Shown: piece by piece, positions 1-6,141 of the stretch
Layout of the letters: each line of letters begins with the position of its first letter
Position numbering within the stretch: the stretch's first letter is position 1
Assembly (NCBI GenBank): GCA_002691245.1
Contig: NZHH01000063.1
Coordinates: 1 to 11,084, forward strand
Direction of reading: 5' to 3'
From: Methylaequor sp002691245
GTDB lineage: Bacteria; Pseudomonadota; Alphaproteobacteria; Methylaequorales; Methylaequoraceae
DNA: 11,084 nt
Made by a program: the position numbers and the translations under genes
The notes under the pieces: model-generated
Database searches by the model: none
The model's input: only the letters and a program-made list of their open reading frames with translations
What the model was told of the DNA's origin: nothing

Positions 1-193
1 AAAGAAATTTCAAGCTCCAAGGTATTTGTGTTAATGCAAAAAGCCCAACAGTTGCAATTTCTATATTTTCTCTTGTTAACCATATTAATAAAGTTGATAA
101 CACCATGTAAAGTGGAATTCCGCTTGCAATACCCATTAAAAAAATAACAAAAATTTTTTTGGATAAATATATTTTTAGTAAATTATTATTCAT
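1..193 (-). CDS. AmpG-like MFS transporter, N-terminal part only (cut by window edge)
   Basis: An ATG at 193 on the minus strand opens a frame that stays open to the left edge, giving 64 codons. After a short polar start (MNNNLLKIYLSKK) comes a hydrophobic span with FLMGIASGIPLYM. Then follow a loop with STLLIWLTRENIEIATVGLF and the segment QIPWSLKFL at the edge. This order (MGxASGxPL, then WL, then a GLFAL helix, then PxxxKFL) is what I know from AmpG muropeptide permeases and close MFS relatives, which import anhydromuropeptides across the inner membrane for peptidoglycan recycling. Only the first membrane span and the start of the second are visible, so the substrate is not proven. The gene is divergent from the small exported protein at 236, with 42 bases between the two starts. 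Confidence 0.72.
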   Translation of the reverse strand, partial: MNNNLLKIYLSKKIFVIFLMGIASGIPLYMVLSTLLIWLTRENIEIATVGLFALTQIPWSLKFL

Positions 194-212
194 AATTATT
201 GTTGAATTTTAA

Positions 213-220
213 ATTATAAT
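213..220. promoter_or_regulatory. Palindromic -10 box serving both divergent genes
   Basis: The 8-mer ATTATAAT is its own reverse complement, so it holds a perfect TATAAT on the plus strand (215-220) and on the minus strand (213-218). It lies in the 42-base gap between the divergent starts at 193 and 236. Start sites about 7 bases beyond each hexamer would fall near 227 (plus) and 206 (minus), leaving leaders of roughly 9 and 13 bases. No good -35 box is visible on either side, and AT-rich DNA yields chance TATAAT matches, so confidence is moderate. Confidence 0.45.
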
Positions 221-235
221 AACAATAATAGAATT

Positions 236-628
236 ATGCATATTAAAATTTTTATTTACACTTTATCAATACTAGGATTATTTAAATTTTATCCTGCCAA
301 TTCATCAGACAAAGTTCCAAATATTGTTGGAACATGGGTTGGTGAAAATAAGACTTTGTCCGAACAAAGAGGCTTTAGAACATGGGAAAAAAAAGTTGAA
401 ATCATTGAACAAAAAGGAAGAAGATTTAAGGGTACCTTTTCTTATACAGACGGTACAAAAAATTTCTTCGGTGTTATTCACCCAGATAATACCACAATAA
501 CTTGGGTCGCATCCAACAGTAGAGGTTACAATCTAGGAAAATTATTAAGCAATAACAGATTGAGCGCATGTTACGTAGAATCGGGTATTGACGCAACTGC
601 TGGGTGTGCAGACCTAACAAGAAAGTAA
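236..628 (+). CDS. Small exported protein of unknown function
   Basis: A 130-residue protein with an N-terminal signal-like segment: MHIK, then a hydrophobic stretch IFIYTLSILGLF, then small and polar residues near YPANSSDK at 19-26, a plausible cleavage region. The mature part starts with NIVGTWVGE, which recalls small lipocalin-like or beta-barrel domains. It continues with alternating polar and hydrophobic stretches (KVEIIEQ, FKGTFSY, FFGVIHPD, TITWVAS) consistent with beta strands. The only two cysteines, C112 and C124, lie near the C-terminus in ACYVESGIDATAGCA and could form a disulfide in the periplasm. I do not recognise a named family, though similar small secreted proteins ending in a CY(V/L)E-G-DA-A-C pattern occur in other Alphaproteobacteria (from memory). 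The stop lies one base from the convergent stop of the ABC ATPase. Confidence 0.75.
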   Translation: MHIKIFIYTLSILGLFKFYPANSSDKVPNIVGTWVGENKTLSEQRGFRTWEKKVEIIEQKGRRFKGTFSYTDGTKNFFGVIHPDNTTITWVASNSRGYNLGKLLSNNRLSACYVESGIDATAGCADLTRK

Positions 629-629
629 T

Positions 630-1355
630 CTAAAATATTACTTTTGCAAATAATTCTCTAACATACGCACTCTTAGTAAACTTCAAATCTTTTACAAGAC
701 CCTTCCAGTATACTTTGGTGTTTTCAAGTATAACCGTTTCATTAAAATATTTTAAAGCTCCTTTCATATCAGATGTTACAACTATTAAAGTTGTATTATA
801 ACTTTTAGATAATTGTTTAATAATTTTAAATATAACATTTGTTTTTACAGGATCTAACCCTGCTGTGGGTTCATCTAGTATTAAAAACCTCGGTTTGTGT
901 GAAATAGCTCTGGCAATTGCGACTCTTTTTCTCATTCCACCGGAAAGCTCATTAGGAAATAGAAAAGCATCATTTTTTTCTAAGCCTACTTGCTCTAAAA
1001 TTTTAAAAGAGTCATTAATTAATTGCTTTTTTGGCACTTTGTCCAAACTTCTGAACATAACATTTTCCCAAACATTCAAACTATCAAAAAGGGCATCTTT
1101 TTGGAAAACAACACCAAAACTTTTGTAAATTTCATTTATTCTCTTTTCTCTTACACTTATTCCGTCAATTGTTATTTGGCCAGAATCAAAGTTTAGAATT
1201 CCCATAATTGTTTTTAGAAGAGAGCTTTTACCTGAAGATCCTCTACCTAGTATACATAAAGGACTATTAGGATTAACTGTAAAACTAATGTTATTAAGTA
1301 TAAATTTATGATCTATTATCAATGATACTTTTTTTAAAACGATTGTATTTTTCAT
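630..1355 (-). CDS. mlaF: MlaF-like ABC transporter ATP-binding protein
   Basis: A 241-residue ABC ATPase. Walker A is G37-R-G-S-S-G-K43-S-S, the Q-loop is FQKDALFDSLNVWENV (Q85), the signature is LSGGM at 137-141, and Walker B is FLILDE at 157-162 followed by PTAGLDP. The FQxxALFDSLxVWENV stretch after the Q-loop is characteristic of MlaF/Ttg2A, the cytoplasmic ATPase of the MlaFEDB system that moves phospholipids between outer and inner membrane. The H-loop reads VVTSDMKGA, so the usual switch His is Ser195. The C-terminal tail after the H-loop is short. No MlaE permease or MlaD substrate-binding gene is in the window, so partners would have to be encoded elsewhere. The start at 1355 fits, with KKVSL beginning the first beta strand. 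It is divergent from the SUMT gene with only 8 bases between starts. Confidence 0.85.
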   Translation of the reverse strand: MKNTIVLKKVSLIIDHKFILNNISFTVNPNSPLCILGRGSSGKSSLLKTIMGILNFDSGQITIDGISVREKRINEIYKSFGVVFQKDALFDSLNVWENVMFRSLDKVPKKQLINDSFKILEQVGLEKNDAFLFPNELSGGMRKRVAIARAISHKPRFLILDEPTAGLDPVKTNVIFKIIKQLSKSYNTTLIVVTSDMKGALKYFNETVILENTKVYWKGLVKDLKFTKSAYVRELFAKVIF

Positions 1356-1363
1356 AACATTTA

Positions 1364-2113
1364 ATGCTACGATATCATATGGAGATAAATTATAAACAAA
1401 GATTTATTCATTTTAAGAAAGGAACAGTTGTGCTTGCCGGGGCAGGTCCCGGTTGCAAAGAATTAATTACACTTAAGGTATATAGTGCTTTAAGGGAGGC
1501 AGATATCATTATTTATGATGCACTAGTGAATGAAGAATTACTTAATTTATCAAACAAAAGTTCTCAGCATATTTTTGCTGGAAAAATATCAAAAAAAAAA
1601 GCTTGTTCTCAAAAGGATATTAATGAATGGATGGTTTATTATGCAAGAAAAAATAAAAAAGTATTAAGGCTTAAAGGAGGTGATCCAAGTTTTTTTAGTA
1701 GAGGAAGCCAAGAGATAAAATTTTTAATAAAAAGCAAAATTAAATATCAGGTTTTTTCGGGTATTTCTTCATCGCAACAAGCAATAAAAAAAGCTAACCT
1801 AAATTTTTTTATGAGTAATGGTATTTGTAATTTTATTACAGGTCATAGAAAAATTATTGATGAACAAAAAGTTTCAGACATCAATAAAATTTTTCATAAT
1901 AAAGGTAAAATAATTGTATATATGGGTATTGGACAAATAAAAAAGATTTCAGGTGAACTAATCGATTTAGGAATGTCAAAGAAAACAAATGTGACTGTAG
2001 TTTCTAAGACATCATTTAGCAGTGAAAGAATAATTTTATCAGATCTTAGTAATATAGCTAAGCAAATTATTAAACACAGAATTCTACCTCCATCAATAAT
2101 TATTATTAATTAA
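1364..2113 (+). CDS. cobA: Uroporphyrinogen-III C-methyltransferase (SUMT), divergent
   Basis: A 249-residue tetrapyrrole methylase. The family SAM methylates uroporphyrinogen III at C2 and C7 to give precorrin-2, the branch point to siroheme and cobalamin. Visible motifs are GAGPG (26-30), LITLK then ADIIIYDALV (46-55), RLKGGDP (102-108), SRGSQE (112-117), TGH (159-161) and VYMGI (185-189), with PPSIIII at the end. Length matches the single-domain SUMT family. Deviations are seen: the usual PGITSA is SGISSS (132-137), and the segment that normally reads PLTHRG is NFFMSNG, so activity may differ or the protein is a paralog. Two starts are possible, ATG 1364 and ATG 1379; neither has a clear Shine-Dalgarno. 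The LpxL-type gene follows after 12 bases. No siroheme or B12 genes are nearby. Confidence 0.82.
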   Translation: MLRYHMEINYKQRFIHFKKGTVVLAGAGPGCKELITLKVYSALREADIIIYDALVNEELLNLSNKSSQHIFAGKISKKKACSQKDINEWMVYYARKNKKVLRLKGGDPSFFSRGSQEIKFLIKSKIKYQVFSGISSSQQAIKKANLNFFMSNGICNFITGHRKIIDEQKVSDINKIFHNKGKIIVYMGIGQIKKISGELIDLGMSKKTNVTVVSKTSFSSERIILSDLSNIAKQIIKHRILPPSIIIIN

Positions 2114-2125
2114 AGTGATCATAAA

Positions 2126-2986
2126 TTGAAAAAATATATTGAATATTTCTTTTTGATGTTTTTCTTTTATTTATTTAAAATACTTGGAGTAAGAATATCA
2201 TCTTTTTTAGGAGGATCTATTTTATTGTGTTATGGGCTTTTTTCTAGAAGGAATAACATCGTTAAAAAAAACCTTAAAAGAGTTTTTCCACAAATTACAG
2301 AAAAGAAACAAAATCAAATTATAAATGAAATGTGGTTCCATTTTGGTAGAGTTATCGGTGAATATCCAAATTTAAATCGTCTTGAAATAGGAGAAAATAA
2401 GAATATTTCTGTATCAAATGAAGAAAATCTAATTAAACCACTACAAAATAATAAAAATTGTTTATTTTTTTCTGCTCATATTGGAAACTGGGAACTTACA
2501 TCACATCTGCTTACAAAGCGTGGTTTTAAAATTCATTTCATATATCGAGCACCAAACAACAAATATGTAGATAATTTATTAAGACAGATTAGAAATGATT
2601 ATGGTGTTGATTTAATAAAAAAAGGTAACAGAGGAGCTAGAGAATGTTTGACTGTTCTAAATAAAAAAGGTGGGCACATTGGGATGTTAATAGATCAAAA
2701 AATGAATGATGGAATAAATTCAAAGTTTTTCAATGAAGTTGTTAAATCTCCATCTGCAATTGCTAAATTTGCTCTACGGTTTAAATGTCCTATCATCCCA
2801 GCTGTATGCCTTAGAACAAATTCTACTTTTTTTAATGTTTCATATTTAAAACCAATTTCACCAAAAAAAATTAAACAACTGGGAAACGAGAAGAGAATCA
2901 TGAATTATCTGAATAAATATGTTGAAGATTGGGTAAGGAAAAATCCCGAACAATGGATATGGTTTCACAATAGATGGAATAACTAA
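2126..2986 (+). CDS. LpxL/HtrB-type lipid A (lauroyl/myristoyl) acyltransferase
   Basis: A 286-residue inner-membrane acyltransferase. The N-terminus has a hydrophobic anchor (about residues 7-36), as in LpxL, LpxM and LpxP. The catalytic H-x4-E motif is in SAHIGNWEL, with H118 and E123. Further family blocks are IYRAPNN (139-145), GMLIDQK (186-192, with D190) and the C-terminal NPEQWIWFHNRW (273-284), the usual (N/H)PEQWxWxHxRW ending. The enzyme adds a secondary acyl chain to Kdo-lipid A at the cytoplasmic face. Which acyl chain and position cannot be read from sequence. The start is TTG at 2126, 12 bases after the SUMT stop; MKKYIEYFF is a normal beginning for the family. The stop TAA overlaps the opposite-strand stop of the ELM1-family gene. 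Confidence 0.9.
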   Translation: MKKYIEYFFLMFFFYLFKILGVRISSFLGGSILLCYGLFSRRNNIVKKNLKRVFPQITEKKQNQIINEMWFHFGRVIGEYPNLNRLEIGENKNISVSNEENLIKPLQNNKNCLFFSAHIGNWELTSHLLTKRGFKIHFIYRAPNNKYVDNLLRQIRNDYGVDLIKKGNRGARECLTVLNKKGGHIGMLIDQKMNDGINSKFFNEVVKSPSAIAKFALRFKCPIIPAVCLRTNSTFFNVSYLKPISPKKIKQLGNEKRIMNYLNKYVEDWVRKNPEQWIWFHNRWNN

Positions 2987-3915
2987 AATTTTGATTCAAT
3001 TATCTTTGAAACTCTTTGTGCCTCGTTTATTGATTTATAGGTCCAAATGTTAATTTCACCGTTAAAACAACGCACAATTTTTTCTTTTTCAAGCTGTAAT
3101 GAAAATTGTTTAATTTTTTTTTTTAGTTTTTCAACTTTATGAATAAAAACAGGTTGCCCTGTAGTAATACAATCAGAAATCATACTGACAGAATCTTGAG
3201 TCACAATGAAATAATCAGATTTACTAATTAAATACCAATAAGGATTTGGATCTTTATATTCGCAACAAAAATGATTAGGCTTTTTTTCATCCAATATTAC
3301 TTCTTTTATTTTCTTTCCAGTTCTTCTGGACAAACAATATATAACATTGAAATTATTGGAAATTTTATTAACATTTTCAATTAATTTTTTTATATTTTTA
3401 ACACTGATATGTGAACTTTTGCCACTTCCTCCAATAAAACAAGAAACTGTTTGTTTATTCGAAAATAGATTTTTAAACTTTTTTTTTTCGTATTTAGATA
3501 TTGGTTTTTTATTAACTAACGTCCCATAAGTTTCCTCTATATTATCTAAATTATTAAATTTTGTTTTGTCATGAAATGGTAATAGTATTAAATCAAATTT
3601 ATCCCTTAAAAAGTAAGGATCAAGTATGTGAATATTTCTACAACGATTTTTTGTTTTGAATAATATGCTATAAGGTGCAGAAATCCTACCACATGAAATG
3701 ACAAGGTTAAAACCACAAGATTTTATATTTTTAAGAATATCAGTTGCAAAAAGAAAAAGAAAAATTAAATAGTTAGGTAAAAAATGAATTATTTCTTTCT
3801 TTATAATTTTATATTCCACCTCTGTTTTATTTTTTTTCTTTAGATAATTAAGTAATGCATTGCATTGATCAAGGCTACTTTTTTTTTCATCAGTTATAAT
3901 GAGTATTTTTTTCAT
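2983..3915 (-). CDS. ELM1/GtrOC1-family putative glycosyltransferase
   Basis: A 310-residue protein of the family named after plant mitochondrial fission factor ELM1, found mostly in Alphaproteobacteria and annotated as ELM1/GtrOC1-family putative glycosyltransferase. Blocks seen in order: VISCGRISAP (about 91-100), IHILDP, DLILLPFHD, then ETYGTL, then CFIGGSGKSSH (159-169), then YCLSRRTGKK, DPNPYWYLISKSDYFIVTQDSVSMISD and TTGQPV. The second half looks like a GT-B nucleotide-sugar-binding domain. No signal peptide is seen; a hydrophobic patch (FLPNYLIFLFLFATDIL) near residues 45-61 may be membrane-associated. The true biochemical role is unsettled. It sits last in the minus-strand operon, overlapping the PAP2 frame by 26 bases, which suggests envelope polysaccharide or lipid work. 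Many ATG-proximal lysines reflect AT bias. Confidence 0.85.
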   Translation of the reverse strand: MKKILIITDEKKSSLDQCNALLNYLKKKNKTEVEYKIIKKEIIHFLPNYLIFLFLFATDILKNIKSCGFNLVISCGRISAPYSILFKTKNRCRNIHILDPYFLRDKFDLILLPFHDKTKFNNLDNIEETYGTLVNKKPISKYEKKKFKNLFSNKQTVSCFIGGSGKSSHISVKNIKKLIENVNKISNNFNVIYCLSRRTGKKIKEVILDEKKPNHFCCEYKDPNPYWYLISKSDYFIVTQDSVSMISDCITTGQPVFIHKVEKLKKKIKQFSLQLEKEKIVRCFNGEINIWTYKSINEAQRVSKIIESKF

Positions 3916-4603
3916 AAAATATTTTTTTCTTTATACAAAAGAATATCAAATTTTTATATAAAATTGCTAAATAGATCATAAAGATCATTGCAAAAATGTT
4001 ATCACTAAAAAAATGTCCTCCCATTGCCATCCTACAAAAGAAAACTAAAAAACCTAAGATAAAGTTAGCGATTATAAATAAAGGATTTTTCATAAGAATT
4101 GTTCCAACTATGAATGAAAATGCAGCAGATGTTTCCCCACTGATCCATGAACAATTTCTTTCACACTGATCAGATTTTACAAATGCAGGGGTAAATATTT
4201 TGTCACCACCGAATTCTTCTACATGCACTGGTCGAGCTCTACCCTATGTATCTTTGAAATATAAATTTGCAATTAATCCACATCCTATAGCTGGACCAAG
4301 TATAAGGCCAATCAAAGATAATCTTATTCTAGAATTTTCAAGCATTTTTATTTTCTGAATTCTATTTATTCTTCGTGTTAATAATATTAATATCGCCAAA
4401 ATAGGAATTATTATCATAAAGTCCTTCAAAAAAGATCTTAGGTATTTAATAAAAATATATTTTTCAGAGATAAACTCATTTTCTATAAAAAATAATTTTG
4501 ATAAAAATATATCAAGTTCTGGGAAAGACAAGAAAAGTAATAAAAAGAAAAAAAAAAATAAGGAATTATAAAAAAATAATTTTTTAGTTATTTGTCCATA
4601 CAT
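3890..4603 (-). pseudogene. PAP2-family phosphatase interrupted by an in-frame amber codon
   Basis: Reading from ATG 4603, the frame runs 119 codons, meets TAG at 4244-4246, and continues in the same frame to 3890, 237 positions in all. The join reads K117-D-T-stop-G-R-A-R124-P125, so motif 1 (K-x6-RP) is intact across the stop. Relatives usually have Trp at that position (DxWGRARP), one base away (TGG to TAG). Motif 2 is S155-G-E157 instead of SGH, and motif 3 is R191-x5-H197-x3-D201. FGGDKIFTPAF and two cysteines (DQCERNC) follow motif 1, as in LpxE-like lipid A or undecaprenyl phosphatases. Membrane spans lie near 10-27, 62-77, 94-113, 163-190 and 200-216. A GTG at 4228 could restart translation, but the product would lack motif 1. 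True nonsense mutation, readthrough, a mixed population and a base-call error are all possible. Confidence 0.8.
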
Positions 4604-4618
4604 TTATTAATTTAAACT

Positions 4619-5002
4619 TTACTTAAAGTCTCTTTTTGGTTTTAGAATATTCAAATATCGCAACCTTAGAACTATAATGGCAATGGCAATAATTAGTATT
4701 GCTAAAGACTCATATATAAGAATTGATGGATCTAAATCCTTTTTTTGTAAAATTATTAATCTTGATATGGCTGTTATCGCTATAACTAAAGGATATGTTA
4801 TCCTTATTTCAGCATTAGCAAGATAAACTCTGATCATACCCATCACTTCAACATAGATAAAAAGAAGAAGAAGATCAGCTAGTTCGACTTTCATCTTTTT
4901 TATCATTAAACTAATCTCAATGACAAAACCAACAATGGCTCCAGCTAAAATCAAAAGAACAGAAATAATTTGTATGAATCTTATAAATTTTTCAACATTC
5001 AT
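4619..5002 (-). CDS. psiE: PsiE-like (phosphate-starvation-inducible) membrane protein
   Basis: A 127-residue integral membrane protein with four hydrophobic segments at about 9-33, 41-57, 70-86 and 94-111. The stretch LLLLFIYVEVMGMIRVYL followed by IRITYPLVIAITAISRLIIL matches the PsiE family, named for an E. coli gene induced on phosphate starvation. No molecular activity is established for the family. The charged tail LNILKPKRDFK is probably cytoplasmic. It lies 14 bases after the class-V enzyme stop and 15 bases before the PAP2 start on the same strand, so co-transcription with both is likely. A phosphatase-like gene directly downstream makes a phosphate or envelope-stress link conceivable, but that is inference. 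No Shine-Dalgarno is visible before the ATG. Confidence 0.8.
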   Translation of the reverse strand: MNVEKFIRFIQIISVLLILAGAIVGFVIEISLMIKKMKVELADLLLLFIYVEVMGMIRVYLANAEIRITYPLVIAITAISRLIILQKKDLDPSILIYESLAILIIAIAIIVLRLRYLNILKPKRDFK

Positions 5003-5016
5003 AGATATATAATTGC

Positions 5017-6141
5017 TTATTTTTTGATTAAGTCAATTAAACATTTAATCAAATAATCTATTTGATTAAATGTATTATAGGAATGAATGGAGATTCTATT
5101 AAGACTCTTAATTTTTTTTTTTTCAAAATATGATTGGCTCGTTGCTTTATTTATTAAAGATGAAAGTATTTTTTTTGAAATTAAATATTTATATATAAAG
5201 CTTGAATTAATATTTTTTATATTAAATGTATGTATGCCAGACAAAAAATTGATATTCTCATAAAATTTAATATGTTTGTGGTTTTTAAGTTTATTTCGAA
5301 AATAATTACTTTTTTTTTTTATATCTAATTGGATTTTTTCTATTGTTTGCTTATTGATTCCTTTGATAGCTTCCGTCAATCCTAATTTCAAAGCTGGGGA
5401 ATATTCAAAATTTTCAAATGTTTTTGATTTCATAATTTTTATTTTATTATCTTCAATTCTACAGTTTTTTAAATCTAAAACTTGTGGACATACAGAAATA
5501 TTAATTTTAGAGTTAAGATATATAAACCCNGTTCCTCTTGGNCCTCTTAAATATTTTCTTCCTGAACCTACCAAAACATCACATTTAATTCTTTTAACAT
5601 CGATATCAACCTGACCTAAAGATTGACAGGCATCAAGAACAAAAAGTNTTTCTGGATATTTTTTCTTAATAAATCCACCAATTTTTTCAACTTCTATTAT
5701 ATCTCCACATTGTGAAGCTATGTGACAAACACAAATCGCGACTGTATTGGAATCAATTTTACTCTCCAAGTCTTTAATACACACACTACCGTCATATTTT
5801 AATTGTGAGATTCTTATATTTAAAAAATTTTTTTTAAAATAAATAAAGTTACTTCCATACTCATTATCTAAAATCACAATATTTTGTTTTTTTGAAATTT
5901 TTATTGAGTTAAGAAATAAATTCCACGCTACNGTTGAACTTTGNAGAAAGGAAATTTCATTTTCTTTACATTTTANTAATTTCGNTAAACTNGTNTAAAA
6001 CTTATCAATTTTTTTTTTGTATANAGTTTCTGCATAATATCCCCCNTATTTTTTTTCTACCTGNAANTATTTGNAGATCNCTTTATCAACAGAATTATAG
6101 GATTTACTNGAACCTGCGTTATTAAAATTTACGTAATTCAA
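5017..6141 (-). CDS. egtE: EgtE-like class-V PLP enzyme (putative hercynylcysteine sulfoxide lyase)
   Basis: A 374-residue fold-type I PLP enzyme. The start YVNFNNAG is the usual N-terminal block, LDACQSLGQ (D170, Q173) holds the Asp that pairs with the PLP nitrogen, and GRKYLRGPRGTGF carries the Schiff-base Lys196. The two ambiguous residues in that last block resolve as Gly (GGN) and Thr (ACN). RISIHSYNTFNQID (349-362) is the usual C-terminal block. This resembles EgtE, which cleaves hercynylcysteine S-oxide to ergothioneine, and also isopenicillin-N epimerase-like and cysteine-desulfurase-like proteins. Position after egtB and egtD argues for the lyase role. The start is TTG at 6141 and overlaps the egtD stop as TTGA, implying translational coupling. 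Sixteen ambiguous bases lie in the gene, 10 of them at third codon positions. Confidence 0.75.
   Translation of the reverse strand: MNYVNFNNAGXSKSYNSVDKXIXKXXQVEKKXGGYYAETXYKKKIDKFXXSLXKLXKCKENEISFXQSSXVAWNLFLNSIKISKKQNIVILDNEYGSNFIYFKKNFLNIRISQLKYDGSVCIKDLESKIDSNTVAICVCHIASQCGDIIEVEKIGGFIKKKYPEXLFVLDACQSLGQVDIDVKRIKCDVLVGSGRKYLRXPRGXGFIYLNSKINISVCPQVLDLKNCRIEDNKIKIMKSKTFENFEYSPALKLGLTEAIKGINKQTIEKIQLDIKKKSNYFRNKLKNHKHIKFYENINFLSGIHTFNIKNINSSFIYKYLISKKILSSLINKATSQSYFEKKKIKSLNRISIHSYNTFNQIDYLIKCLIDLIKK

Noticed and set aside
865..1128. Plus-strand open frame inside the ABC ATPase gene
   Set aside because: It is antisense to the conserved signature and Q-loop region and its translation shows no family features; likewise for other short antisense frames at 2695-2901, 3347-3529, 5354-5614, 5934-6125 and 8982-9188.
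4228..4246. Frameshift in the PAP2 gene
   Set aside because: Codon-by-codon reading shows both halves are in the same frame, so the break is a nonsense codon, not an indel.
4540..4600. A/T homopolymer runs as repeats or regulatory tracts
   Set aside because: They encode Phe/Lys-rich membrane segments and occur throughout; they are expected from the strong AT bias.
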